Shown here in pieces: positions 1 to 11,982 of a stretch of 61,749 nucleotides of DNA. The notes under the pieces were generated by a model. It did no database searches and was not told the DNA's origin. It saw nothing but the letters and a program-made list of their open reading frames with translations. The stretch is from Diplocarpon mali. Its lineage: Eukaryota; Ascomycota; Leotiomycetes; Helotiales; Drepanopezizaceae. The stretch covers positions 3,788-65,536 of the forward strand of contig JAENRP010000256.1 in the NCBI GenBank assembly GCA_024741835.1, written 5' to 3'. The position numbers and the translations under genes were made by a program. Within the stretch, counting starts at the first letter, position 1. The number at the start of each line of letters is the position of its first letter.

Positions 1-499
1 ACTCGCGAGTCGGGCCCGCGAGTGGATTTCAAAGAAATATATAAAGGGAGAGAGGGAAGGGGGAGGTATAATAGTAAACGAATAAAAAATGATAAAAAAA
101 ACTCCTTTTCCTCCTTTAGTAATACGACTCTTAGGCTAGGACCGCGAGTTAAAAGCTTAAAGTTATTAAAGCTATCAAATCGCAATTTTAAAGAAAATTC
201 GAAGACAATTTTAAGTAATCCTAAGTATATATATATTAACTAACTTAAGAGGCGTCTTTATTAAAGAAAATCCAGGCTTTATATAAAATTCGACTGATAA
301 TTTAAGAATTTCTTTAATATAGCTATATTTGATTATTAAGCCTTTCTAAGGTAGCAACTCGCTTATTTAACCTAAAGGAAGCTAGATTTAAGTATTTAGA
401 GTTCGCGTGCTAGTTTTTACCTTCTAAAGCCTATCGATTATTAAACTAAGGGGTGCGATAAGTTTCTTAAAGAAGGCCTTTAATTAAGGTTTCTAAATG

Positions 500-1510
500 T
501 TAAATATAGAGTTTAAAAAACTAAGCTTTAAGTTCCTTGATTTTAAAGGCAGATTTTACTCTTAAGCTAGGACTACGAGTAAAAGGTATAACTATTAAGT
601 TCTTCTTTACCTCCTTTATAACTTCCAAAGCTTTCGAGTATTCTTAGACTAGGCTTTTAAGATCTTTAGTAAAGAAGGACGTAGGCTCTTTTTCCTTCTC
701 TATTGCTTTAATAGTCCTTTTGCTAAAGTCTGATTTTAAGGCGAAGGTTAAGAAGTCTTCGAATTAAGCGTATATTATAGGATCCTGCTTATTAACTTTA
801 AAATGTTTAATAATCTTATTTCAAAGGCTAGTAGGCAATCTAAGTAAAAAAAGGCGTCCTCTTTTAACTTTATTAAGAATCTTTTAATCGATTAAAGTAT
901 TTAATACTTAAGTGAAGGTCCGATAGTAGTTTTTAAATTCCTTAAGAGTGCAAATAATAAGAATAAACTCCTTTAGAAAGGCTAAAGTATTGCGAATTTA
1001 CTATCTATTAAATTTCTAAAATTCAGATTTAAGAGCCTTAGTAAGGAGTTCTTAGGATTTGCAAAGCTTCTACTTAAGTAAAGATTTGATAATATCTTTA
1101 CTAATTTAATTGCAATAGTAGGAAAGTCGATTAATTATCTTATTATATCTAATATCGAAATTATAATAAGTCTCCTTATATTATTTAAGGAAATTAGTAA
1201 TATTAGCTCTAGTAAAATAAGGAGCGCTAAAGGAATTAAGAAGGGGAAAATAATTAGTAATAGCTTTAAAGGCGGCTATTATCGCTTTATTTGTTTCGAT
1301 AAGAGGGGAGCTAGGTCGAATACAAGGCCTAAGGTATTCTAAGGAGTTTTCAGAATCCGAGTCAATCTTAGAGTAACTAAGGCGAGCTTAAAAAGATTTA
1401 GGCAAAGGGTCAAAAGGAGGTTTAAAATTGATATTTCTAGTATTTTCAAGTATTGATATTAAAAAAGCAAGTGCAATTGTCAAAGGGGAAGAAGAACTTG
1501 AGTTATGCAA
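500..1510 (-). pseudogene. Gag-like capsid remnant of A1
   Basis: The frame matches the one in A2 (16290-17330), broken by many TAA/TAG codons. The family resembles the capsid-type Gag of fungal LTR elements (pattern of FLK-YKETYYN-FS, then RLPYYCD, then FKSEF-EF). The N-terminus and start codon cannot be fixed because RIP turns ATG into ATA. Copies of a 23-bp palindrome lie at 1-23, 127-149, 558-580 and 1531-1553. Confidence 0.55.
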
Positions 1511-2264
1511 AATTGCATTTTTATATTCCTACTCGCGAGCCTGGCCTAGGAGTGAAAATCCGGCTTTTGCAGAAAGTTTATTTATACTTCGCTAAGACTT
1601 CTTTAATAGATATAAAGCAATAAATAAAGGTACTATAATTACTAGTAGTAAGAAAAGGTTTATTAAGTTAAAGACTAATTTCTAAGATAAAGTTTTTAAG
1701 AAAGATTCATTTTAGCTTTTAAGATAATTCCTATTAGTTCTTAAAATTAGTATATCTTAAGGGTTGTTTTTAAAGCAAAGAATAGGGTTTTGTCAAATAG
1801 AGGCAGCTAAAGTATCCGATTTAGCTTTTTAAGAAAGCTGAGGAGATACTCTTGATTAGAGCTTTCATTTAGTATTATATAAATACTCGAAACTGCTATT
1901 ATTTAAAGTAGCTATAATAGCTAATCAAACTTCTTTATATTAAAGAGGCTAGAAACCCGACAATTGTACTAATAAGCTAATAATTCAAGCTTTTTAGATC
2001 AGAGGTAGGAGAGACGGAATAAGGCCGAAATAGGAAAATCTAAGGTTATTAATAATAAAGAGTAGCAATCGACAGTTCTAAATAACTAAGTAATTATAAG
2101 GTCGATAATAGAGGAATAACAACCGATAGTCATAAATAACTAAATGATTATTATTTTAAGAGGTTTTCGAAGGGTTGATCTCTTATTTGCAAATTAAGAG
2201 AATCAAAAGAAGAAGTTATATAAAGACGAAATCTCAAAGGAATTGTCCTTACGTAGGTTACTAA

Positions 2265-2510
2265 TATAAGAGGGAGTAGGAATAATATAAGAATAGGCTT
2301 ACGTAAAGACCAAAGACAAAAGGGAGGAAGCACTATAAGCGGGCTCTCTGAAGATAAGAACTAGGATAATTCACTAGTTAAGGGTAGAATAGGTAATTAG
2401 CATTGCGCGCTATCTCTAAGTATAATAGTAGTCCTATATATACCCCTTTCTTAATCCTCATCTGACTATATAACCTATGTCACGAGATCCTCCACTTCCA
2501 GGTCTCTATA
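2265..2510 (-). repeat. A1 5' LTR (246 bp)
   Basis: It has the same length and sequence as the two LTRs of A2. It ends with TGTA/TACA-type termini altered by RIP to TATA. A TATA-like stretch lies in the middle. Confidence 0.85.
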
Positions 2511-2767
2511 ATAGATTTAAGTAAAACGACCTCTGATGTATGGCCGAAGAAAAATGCATTCCGGCCTTCCGACTACCTATTTCCTGCTAGCTTAGCGGTC
2601 TATGCGCCATATCTACGCTACTATAGACTGGGCTAGTACTTAGGCCGCCGGAAAAACTGTTCTTCCGGCGACCTAGGGGGTGTGTTATATAGAAAATAGG
2701 CTAAATATGCTAGTACGCGCCCTAAGGTATGGATTCACATTTTGGCCGAGCGGTATTATGCACGACA
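2511..2767 (-). mobile_element. TRIM-1: miniature LTR element with 85-bp LTR, truncated by A1
   Basis: It is the reverse complement of the unit repeated at 52607-53517. The LTR is 2683-2767. It starts TGTCGTGC (minus) and ends ATAACA, so the canonical TG...CA ends are preserved here. About 170 bp of non-coding internal sequence follows before A1 interrupts it; the remainder lies off-window beyond A1. It is inserted in the reverse transcriptase region of E. Confidence 0.8.
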
Positions 2768-4402
2768 GTATTGTATTAGCTCTATAAGGAATCCTACCCT
2801 TTTGATTTCGTCCTTCTCCTTTTTTAAGAAGTCTGCCTCTTTGAGTATTAAGGTATCGTCTGTCTATAGTCCTATTACGCTGAAAAGGGGAGAAGTGCTT
2901 AAGGTTACTAATAGATAAGGGTTATAAGTTGCGTTGACTATGCCGAGATTGCTGCAATAGTGCTTATAATAAGTACTAAACTAGTAGTTTCCTAATTTAG
3001 GAATACTATAAAGCGGCAGTACTACTTTAAAGACCATACCTATAGAGAATAGCTTAGCAATATCTTATAAAGGAAATATAAATATATCGCATAGTAGCTT
3101 CGAAGCTGCCTAAGTATATGCTTATATAATATCCTATAGGCTAAGAATGCCCTTCTTACCCTATTCTTTAAAGTGTTCCTAGATTAATACTAAAAGGCAT
3201 ACTAAAAGGCATTAGCTTGCTTATTAGATCATTAGAGATTAAGTGATTATGCCTTCCTCCTTCTTACTAGTATCATTCTAGGCCTATACAACTAAGCGTG
3301 ATTTCTTAAATAGGTAATCTATCTCCTTCCCTTTTATCTTATTAACTATTCTCGATTTAAAGATCCTTTTGCCTTTTACCGCAAGGTCATTTTTATTTAT
3401 TAGTATAAATACCCTCCTATTTATCAGCCCTTAATACTCCTTTAGGCAAGATTGCTAAAAAGGGCGCTTAAGAGTAGTGATCTTGCCTTCTGCTTATAGC
3501 TTCTGCAACAGTTCCTAGTCCTTATTCTCCTTCTCTATTAGGAATACCTCCGATTTAGCCATATATAGCTTATCATCTACTTTAAAGGATATTTATATCT
3601 TAGTATTATAGTTATTATTATTTATAGGAAGGCTGGAAATAGGTTTGATAAAGGGAACCTCTACTCTTGGCAATTGCTTATAGCTATTAAGTTACAGCTT
3701 AACTAAGCGAGAGGGCTCTACTTCTTTATCGATATCAGTTGCATTCTACTCCCTTTTAATAGTCGTTCGATCTTTAAGTTTAATTCCTTTAGTTTCCTTT
3801 AAGCAGTTTTCTTTATTATCGATTTTAAATAGATATACGCTTATTGATCTAAAGTGCCTTATTTTACCGCTAATATTAACTATATAGGTTTCGTTCTCTA
3901 AGCCTAGGAACTCGAATAGGCCTATCCATCCTCCTTTCTCTTAATATACTAATACTAGGTCTTTTAGCCTCAAATCGTAGATATAAGTGGTTCTAAGGCT
4001 ATTCCTTATGCCTAAAGTGTTATTAACCTTGCGAGTAGTATAGATCTTCTTAACTTCCTTTATAGCCTTCTTAATTATTACTACCCTCTATTCTACTAAC
4101 GGATTTGGTAGATCTAGTTTAATCAGCCTTAGATATGCCTTAAAAATGAGTAAGGTAGGAATTATCCTATTAGGCCCTACTATATCGTTGATTGCTTTAA
4201 CGGCCATTTGCAGCCTCTTATTATTGCTTAATCGGGGGTATTTAGCTATTATTATCTTAAAGGCCTATCTTAAAGGGCGATAATACCGTTTGACCTTGCC
4301 GATAAAGTGGTGCGCTTTTATAAGAACCAGTTTAAGGGTTATTCCTATAGATCTTAGAGAGCTTCTGAACTCTGCTAAGTTGAAGTTAGTACTATAGTTA
4401 TA
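2768..4402 (-). pseudogene. E pol, distal part: integrase C-terminus to start of reverse transcriptase
   Basis: On the minus strand the frame reads the end of a copia integrase (LDLPNPLVE, then RNSLRTTYIYDLRLKDLVLVY, then GGWIGLFEFLGLENETY), a linker, and the start of the RVT_2 reverse transcriptase (KSRLVV followed by A-NDTSKK, then IFPLY-IAKLFSIGMVFKVV). It is broken by TAG/TAA codons typical of RIP. It continues upstream at 11983 across B1: the TSD TTATA occurs at 4398-4402 and again at 11978-11982. It is cut at 2768 by TRIM-1, so the catalytic RT core is off-window. A typical copia polyprotein is about 1,400 residues; perhaps 450 are here. Confidence 0.85.
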
Positions 4403-4599
4403 TGTCGTGCAGAATGGGCGGAGTCTCCACTTATTCTGGAGACCCTCCACGTGACTCTGCTAAGTTATAGACTCTCCCTTTTCTTTCCGAAGTCTCCTTA
4501 CTATATATATACTAAATAATAATATAATCAATCATCTTCCCCTACTTCTGCAAGCCTCCTAAGCGACCTAATGAAGGCCCTCTAGCCGACCGTACTATA
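4403..4599 (+). repeat. B1 5' LTR
   Basis: It begins TGTCGTGCAGAATGGG and ends CCGTACTATA (CGCACCACA before RIP, as in the 3' LTR). It contains CACGTGACTC at 4448-4457. Confidence 0.9.
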
Positions 4600-4618
4600 G
4601 TTATAAGTCCTATAAGCA
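4600..4618 (+). promoter_or_regulatory. Candidate primer-binding site of B1 (half-tRNA-iMet type)
   Basis: Directly after the LTR comes GTTATAAGTCCTATAAGCA; in B3 the same site reads GTTATAAGCCCTGTGAGC. This matches the complement of the anticodon arm of initiator tRNA-Met (CAGGGCTCATAAC), the primer type known from Drosophila copia. The family D sites (GGTTATAAGCCCTAG) agree. This is inference from sequence likeness only. Confidence 0.55.
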
Positions 4619-4860
4619 CTTTAATATGCTTTCTCTTTGCATACAACCGGCTAGAGGGCCCTTTAAGCTCCTAACCGACTTTTTAAGTATTTATAACAAC
4701 TCGAAGGACCTTTATTTTTAATTAACAAATCTCTAATTTCCGATCGAACCTTATTTGCAAACTCTATTTATATACCTAACCTTTTTACCAGACTCTATTT
4801 AATATATCTGACTCTTTAAGCATCTCTGAGCCTTGCTTTAATACCTTTGCCTTTTAAGTA

Positions 4861-7800
4861 AAGTAGTTTAATAAATATATATTCTTCGCTAAGCTCTATA
4901 ATATTACTATTTTTACCGATCCGAGACTCCTATTTAAGTCAATTATAAAGACTGAGCCTTAAGCTCCCTTTATATAGGAGCTTAAGGAATTGGAAACGGC
5001 TAACCTCTGTATAGTATACGCAAGGTTATATAAAGAGTATATAGCAACTTTATTTAAATAGATTTACGCCCGCTTTCCCTTAGGAGATCTGTCAAAAGCT
5101 CCTCCTTTATAAGCGTCTTATAAGAATATTAAAGATGAATATAAAATCCTAATAAAGGAGCACTATATGCGTAAGGAAACTTGGAAGACCTAACGCAAAT
5201 ACTATAAGCTACTATTAAAATAGGTCTTTAAGACTGTTAATAGAATGCTTTTAGCTTCTGCGATAGCTTAAGTATAAATCTAAGCTAAGAAGCTCTCCTC
5301 TTTAATACCTAATAGAGATACTCCTATAAGTAGAACTACTGCTAACGACCTATATACTAATTTAGTAAACTAGCAACTCTTACTTTAAGGCCTAGTATCT
5401 ATTTTAAAGCGTGATATTGCGCCTTTTGATAAGGCTATTTAGTCTTAGACAAGGCTCTAGTATTGCGATATACTATACTAAGGCAAGATTAAGAGAACTA
5501 ATACTTAGCAGTAGATCCAGGAGTAGCAAGAGGCGTACTGCCTAATAGAATAATACAATCTCCTTAAGATTAAAGGGAGACTGGGAGTAATTGACTTTTT
5601 AAACTTAATTATAATGAAAATTAATCTAAGTTAAGTGACTCGCTTAAGGAAGGAAATAATCACTAATAAGTAGATAGGAACCCTATGCAAGTACGACCTA
5701 ATATAACTAAGCTGCGCCCTAGCGGGTATTAAATCTAATAGAGCGATCGATAATAAAGGGCTAGCAGTTTTTACTACTTAAGAGTCTCTCCTAGATGCCA
5801 AGACCCCTTCGCAGGCTTTAGTAAGCAGCTCTCGAAATCGCTCTATAAGCTCTAGAAGGGAGATTAGGCCTAAGTACCTTTATAAAGGCTTTAAAAATCA
5901 CTATTGAAAGCCTTAGGACTATCGGAAACTATTATATACTATAGACAGGCGCAAGGAAAATATAAAGGTTCTCCCCTTGCGAGAGGAGGTCCTACAAATA
6001 CGAAAGGCGTTAAATGCAAGAGACTAATTTAAAGGTCTTTGAGTATAGCTTAAGGAGAATGATATTGCGGTAATAGCAATTGACAAATTCAAGGGAAAGG
6101 CTTTAGCCTTTAAAGAGGATAGTTTAGGTAAAAGGGAGAACTTACTAATCTTTATAATAATAGATCCCTTTGCCTTCGACGCTTTTAAAGAATCATTTAA
6201 TATTTACTACCTCTTTAAGTTAGAATGCCACCTACTCTCCTTAAGTACGCTCTTTAACAATTGTATAGCCACTTATATTATTAATTTAAAGGATTTACTT
6301 ATCGCAGGCACCTTTAAGCCTTTTAGCGACTTGCAGCAATATATTAAAATAGGTACCTTAAGACTCCTAATTATTAAGAAAGGTGATAAATATATAGTAG
6401 ACTCTCTTCTATAGCATAACGTCTCTCCTATAGGAATAATGCTTTATAACGTTGCTATTATAAAGGAGTTTACTACTAATATTATCTTAAAAAGGCTCCT
6501 TATGGATAAGGGTTTTTAATACTTTAAAGTAGACCTCACTTTGCGCTCTAAGAGTATTAAAGATTCTATAAAGCAAGCTTAATTAAAGCGTTACTATAAT
6601 CTCATTTTCTTTAAATATAAGCCTATTAATTATTTAAATCTTTTAAATATACTTTAATATAACTTCTTTGCTTTAATAGTATTTCCTATAGCTAAGACGA
6701 CGCTTTATAATAGGTTTTAGTCTAACTATGCACTTATAAGGGTGCAGGATAATAATATATATACTTAGCACCTTTGCGCTGGCTACTTAAGCGCAAAGGC
6801 TCTTTAAGCGCTAGTCAAGTGCGCTAAGGGAGTAAAGATCAGGGGAGTACAGAGGCTAAAGTGCCCTATATATATAATAGTATCTGCTAAGTAAGTTATT
6901 TCTTATGCTACCTTTAAGAACCGATCTCTGAGGCCCTTCTTTAAGATCTCTTAGGATCTCTTTAACTTTTTAAATAACTTATATAATAATTGCTTATAAG
7001 TTCTTTTAATTAAGGATAAGTATAGTAGTATACTTTAAATATTCCTACTAAGATCGAAGGGCAGAGACGTAGTTATAAAGGTCCTTTAAGCCTTTGAAGC
7101 ATAAGTGAAACGCTAATATAGGCTTTCTATTTGCAAAATCAGGTAAGATAATAATACTTTAATAATCTCTTTAAAGGAAGACTCTCTTATAAAGTACTAG
7201 AGATAAGTAAAAGAGGAAGGAATCGATTTAGAGCTTACTCCTACTTATATATACTAACCTAATAGAGGCGCAGAGCGAGTAGGAAAGGAGTTAATTAAAT
7301 GCTTTATTAAAATGAGGATTTATACCAGGCTTCTAGTAAGCCTTTGGCTAAAGGTTGTAAAGGCTGCTATATACCTTTATAATATCTCTTTACTTACTAG
7401 GAAGAAGATAATCTCATTAAGCAAGGCTCTCTACAGTTAGTTTAAGTAGTATTTTCGATTTTATAAGCTGCTGCTTATTAAGCAAATAATAGCAAGCTTA
7501 AAGCCTGACTAAAGTCGCATTTATATATATAGCGCTTGCATATACCCTTTAATTAAAGAGAGGAAGGCAAGGAGGGACCGCTGAACCTTTAAAATTAAAT
7601 TATAAAGGCACTTAGGTTACTTAATTGGATATATTACCTCTAATATTTATAGAATCTAAGTTCCTATACTCTAGTAAGTAATAATAACTTATAATATCAA
7701 ATTCGATAAGTCTCTCTTTTATAATCCAAAAGCTAAGCGCGCAAACCCTATATCGCGTTAAGAACTTAAGATAACCCTTTAATTGATCGAAAAGGGAGAG

Positions 7801-10410
7801 GGAGCTTAGAACGCTAAGTTTAAAGGCATTTTCGAAGAATCGGAGCTTATCGTAAGGCCGAACGCAATCGCTATAAAAGAAGCCACTATATAGAAAGAGC
7901 CTATATTATAGACCGACGCTACTCTATAGCCTTTAACTAATAATATAAAAGGCCTTAACTTAAATCTAAATTCTCTAAGAGACCCGCTTAAAAACTTAAG
8001 GGTAGAAGTAAGCGAACTAAAAGCCACTTCGCCAGTCTCTAAGAAGGTAAATAGCGACTAGAGCTTAAGGGTAATGATTCCCTATAGAGGCCTTATTAAA
8101 GAAGGAACTATAAACAACTTTAAAAGAGTCTTTAAAGACGAGTTCTATAAGGCGATCGGCAGATCTTTAGCTGCTATTTTACGCAAGAATGGAAATGGCT
8201 TAAGGGCTTTAAGACAAAGTCTTTAATTATAAAGGTAGGCCTTAGTAAACTCTAGTAAAAGGCTAAAGGTACTACTATCGAGATTTAGGAAGAGCTTTAA
8301 TAGTCTTATAAGAAGTGACTTAGTAAAAGAAGCGGGCCTTAATAATATAATACCTTAAGTTATAATACTAGCTTAAAGACTATAGGCTTAGGAAATAGAG
8401 CTACCCAGACTCCTAAAGGAACCTTTAGTAATAATAAAAATAAAGGAAGAGACCTATAGAAAAAAGCGTAAGAAGGAACTCCCTCTTCTTAAGCAAAAGA
8501 GGATAAGACGCTTAAGCGTTAAGTAATAAGAGACTTTAAAAGTGTACGCTACTACTTTAAAGCATATGCTCTCTTAAAGCAATATTAATTTACCTTACTC
8601 CCTATATGCGTAAGAGTTTATATCAACCTTTTAAGTAAACAAATAAATAAGGGAGGATAGGAAGGACTATTTAATAGTTTATATAGTTATTAAAGCTATA
8701 GTTAATAGTTAGGCAAAGGATAAAGCATAGTCTCTTAACCGCCTATAGTACTAAGGCTCTTTACCAAAGCCTTTAAAAGGATAGCTAGACCTAGAGAAGC
8801 ACCCTTTTAGCAAACGATTTAAGGAAAGAGGGCACTAGGAGATTAGGAATCTAAAATCTCAAAGTTATTAAAGAATTGTACAAAGGGATTACTCAAAGCC
8901 CTCGCTAATACTATTAAAATGGGTTTTTACTTATAAGGTTAATAGTTTTAATAAGCTTTTAAAGTGCCGATTATAGCTAGTTGTATAAGAGGATCTCTAA
9001 GACGAAGCTTCAATTTTCTCAACCTATATAGCCATACTTATAGTAAGGTCTTTTAAGGTATTAATAGCGCTTACTATATACTTTAATATAGAAGTAAAGC
9101 AGTTCGATATTATTAACGCGTTTATTAATGCTCTTAAAGACCTAAGGAGTGCTCTAGTCATATGCTTCCTATTAAATGGCTTTAAGCGCCTTAGTATAAT
9201 AGTAGAACTAGACCGCGCGCTCTATAGGCTGAAAGACTCTTTAGCACTATAATATAAGAACTTCGCAAGAACGCTCAAGGGCCTTTAACTTAAGCCACTA
9301 AGTAAGGAGCCTTATATTTTTATAATAAAGGATCGCATAGTCTTCATAGCATTTTATATCGACGATATTTAAGTATTATATAAGGCCTTTAACTTAAATC
9401 AAGCGACTCGTCTAATTAAAGACCTAAAGAGGGCATATAAGCTTACTATTATAAGAGATATCTCCTAGTTCCTTAAAGTAAGGATTATTTAAGATAGGAA
9501 AGCAAAGAGGATCTCCTTAGTTTATAATACTTATATTAAGAAGATTATTTAAAAGTTCAAAGCTAATATAAGGAGAGTGCCTAATATTCTACTACTAAAG
9601 AAGGAGTTTATTAAGAACTTAAGGCAAGCTTCTTTAAAAAAGGTAAAGGAGTACTAAGAGAAAATAGGCTCTATTCTTTATATAGCGATTATAATACGCC
9701 TAGATATTACGTTTATAGCCTTCTAATTGTCTTTCTTCTTAACTAATCTAAGCTTTAAGCACCTCTTAGCTGCAGATTAGACGCTTTAATACTTATATAG
9801 TATACGCTTCTTAAGAATTGCCTATAGCTTTAAAGTTAAGGAATACCAATTAGTCGCGTCTTTAAATGCTTCTTTTAAAGATGATTAAGAGACCTATAGA
9901 TCCTCTTAAGGATACGTCTTCTTCCTATTTAAAAGACTAATTATTTAAAAAGCAAATCGCCAAGCGACTATTATACTCTCCTTTATTAAAGTAGAACTCT
10001 ATAGTATAGTTTCTATTGCAAAGGAGATAATAGCTATAAAACGCCTTTTTAAAGAGATTCGCATAGACTCCCTCTTTAAATAGAATATATATTATAATAA
10101 CTAATAGACGATTTAGCTAATTGTTATAAAGAATAAGAAGATTAAAACAAGCCTTTAATATATCGAAATCAGTAATATATAAATCCGCTAAAAGTATTAG
10201 AAAGGAAGCTTTTAGATAATCTACCTCTTTACTAAGGAGATATATATAAATAGGCTTACTAAGAACCTAGACTGCTAGAAGTTTAAAAGCTTTATTTATT
10301 TATTAAACCTTTAAAGCTTTTAAATAATTGTTTAGCAACTTATACTTACTAGCAAGTAGTTACTTATTACTAAGAGACTTATACTTATAAGCTCTTACTC
10401 TCTTATAATT
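4861..10410 (+). pseudogene. B1 Gag-Pol polyprotein remnant
   Basis: One reading frame (frame 1) runs the whole way, broken by TAA/TAG only at plausible Gln/Trp codons. In order it shows a Gag region, a GAG_pre-integrase finger (HLCAGYL...VKCAK; Cys and His partly mutated), an integrase core (LLIKDKY, then KIR-DNNTL, then NRGAERVGKELIK), an RVT_2 reverse transcriptase (LPKPLKG, QLV, VKQFDIINAFINA, FYIDDIQVLY) and a copia RNase H (VELYSIV, then YYNN-QTI, then YIEISNI). The YIDD box is intact. The upstream start is not resolvable. The protein makes virus-like particles and copies element RNA. It is certainly non-functional here. Confidence 0.93.
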
Positions 10411-10414
10411 ATAT

Positions 10415-11763
10415 TTATTTGTTTTCTTTTGCAAATCGTACTATAGAAGCTTCTCCTTTTTTAAAAATATAAAATAGGTAATATTCTTAAGCTACTATTA
10501 TAAGGCGCGACCCTCTCTTAGATTCTTTTAGCTAAGGCTAAGAGCCGAGATACTATAGCTAAGAGCTTTGCATAGATCTCCTTTTAAGAGAGGCCTACTA
10601 GTACTCCCTTGGCCAGAGGCCTGCTGGCGAATATACTAGCGACAGCAGGGGCGAAGGCAAAGGGTGCGGCAGGGGCGGCAGCAAAGGCGGAAGCAGTAAT
10701 AATAAAGGCAGGAGAGATAAATAGAGATACAAACGGGTCGGCGTTAGTAGTAGCAGCAGGGATAAGAGTAGTAGCAGCAGCAAGCGGGGGGAATAAAGCG
10801 GCAGAGGATAGGCCGGCGGCAAATGCGAATAGTATACTAAGAGCAAAGGAGGCAATAGCACTACTACTCGCAGGAGTAGTAGGCCCTTTTAGCATTAGTA
10901 TCCGATCGCTCCTATCTTTTAAAATTAGCTTAAAACTTAATAAGACTTAATAAGACGTACTACAGAAGCTTTAAAGAGCACCCTTTACTGCATTAAGTAG
11001 TAGCGCTACCTCCTCCTTAGAGGCGCCGCAGGCATAGGCCGATACAATAGCCTCTTAAGAGGCAAGGAAAGGTCTGCTAGCCTATTAGTAGCCGTTGCTT
11101 AATACTATATAATAAATGCAACGCGTACTAAAGGTGCTATTAAAGTACTAATAATTAAGATTACTAGTACTCTTATATATAATACAATGCATATATATAT
11201 TATTGCGCTCTATTATAGGCTTAGGCATATAGCGCGCAATAAGAGCAGGGCTCTTAAGTAGCAGCGGCGGCAGCAAGGGCGGCGGCGGCGGCAGCGGGGA
11301 CGGCAGCGGCGGCTCATTACCTTGCAAGCGCTAGGAGGACTGCGCTAGGGTTACAGCTCCCGAAGGAGCGCTAGCAACCTAGCGCAAAGTTAGTATAATA
11401 ACGCAGGGTATAAAGACTCTAAGGGTCTTACTTTACAAGGTCGGCTAAGGCCGCGATAAGTAAGAGTTCCTTCTATATTCGAAAATTATTAGTATAAAGA
11501 CGATATTTTTAAATAATAAAGGAGGGTTGTTTTTAAAAAAAGGGAAGGAGAACCTCTGTAATAGAAATACTCTATAGGAAGCCCAATAGAGTACTAGCGT
11601 AAAATTGCGAAGATTCCTAAGCGCGCTTATTGCCTATAGCAACCCTTCTTATTTTAAAAGGAACGACCTTTAAAGGGGCGGTACGTAAGATAGAGCCTCT
11701 TTTCTTTACAATTGCTATTCTTTCCTTTATTTTATCTATATAGCTAAGCGATTCTAAGAGCAT
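10415..11763 (-). pseudogene. B1 antisense ORF between pol and 3' LTR (unknown protein)
   Basis: On the minus strand an ATG at 11763, 18 bp inside the 3' LTR, opens MLLESLSYIDKIKERIAIV..., followed by about 50 codons free of stops. Then come a GC-rich Ala block, a central block (SQEAIVSAY-type, here EAIVSAYACGASKEEVALLL) and an Ala-rich C-terminal block with KEIYAKLLAIVSRLLALAK. In this copy the central and C-terminal blocks share one frame. The N-terminal block is out of phase, presumably through an indel in the Ala repeat. I do not recognise a family. The plus-strand Ala/Gly-rich frame over the same DNA is probably its shadow. Confidence 0.6.
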
Positions 11764-11780
11764 CGCCTAACTAAGGGGTA

Positions 11781-11977
11781 TATTATATAGAATAGGCAGA
11801 GTCTCTACTTATTCTAAAGACCCTTTATATAACTCTACTAAGTTATAGACTCTCCCTTTTCTTTCCGAAGTCTCCTTATTATATATATACTAGATAATAA
11901 TACAATCAATCATCTTCCCCTACTTCTGCGAGCCTCCTAAGCGACCTAATAAAGGCCCTCCAGCCGACCGCACCACA
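11781..11977 (+). repeat. B1 3' LTR
   Basis: It has the same 197 bp as the 5' LTR. It starts TATTATATAGAAT (RIP form of TGTCGTGCAGAAT) and ends GACCGCACCACA, followed by the TSD TTATA. Confidence 0.9.
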
Positions 11978-11982
11978 TTATA

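Larger units (their letters stand above)
1..2510 (-). mobile_element. A1: gag-only LTR retroelement, 3' part off-window
   Basis: This is the reverse complement of most of A2 (15294-18223). The 5' LTR is at 2265-2510 and the internal region runs to base 1, where the window cuts it. It is inserted in TRIM-1: the flank at 2511 continues the TRIM sequence seen uninterrupted near 52860. The LTR starts TATAGAGACC (read on minus; TGTAGAGACC before RIP). No reverse transcriptase or integrase is visible, only a capsid-like Gag remnant, so the element is probably non-autonomous. Confidence 0.85.
4403..11977 (+). mobile_element. B1: full-length Ty1/copia-type retrotransposon, 7.6 kb
   Basis: Two 197-bp LTRs (4403-4599 and 11781-11977) flank a Gag-Pol remnant and a long post-pol region. 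The TSD TTATA is perfect on both sides. A purine-rich stretch AAGGGGTA precedes the 3' LTR (candidate polypurine tract). It is inserted in the integrase part of E. It is unusually long for copia because of about 1.4 kb between RNase H and the 3' LTR, which seems to carry an antisense gene. Confidence 0.93.

Noticed and set aside
22..243. 73-codon ORF at the window start
   Set aside because: It lies antisense within A1's non-coding 3' region and includes a palindrome copy; no support as a gene.
10609..10950. Plus-strand Ala/Gly-rich ORFs in B (also 25319-25672 and 36281-36676) as a third sense ORF
   Set aside because: Only GCN repeats keep them open. In B1 the frame joins pol only through a 1-base insertion absent from B2 and B3. 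The antisense frame has a conserved ATG and better sequence outside the repeats.
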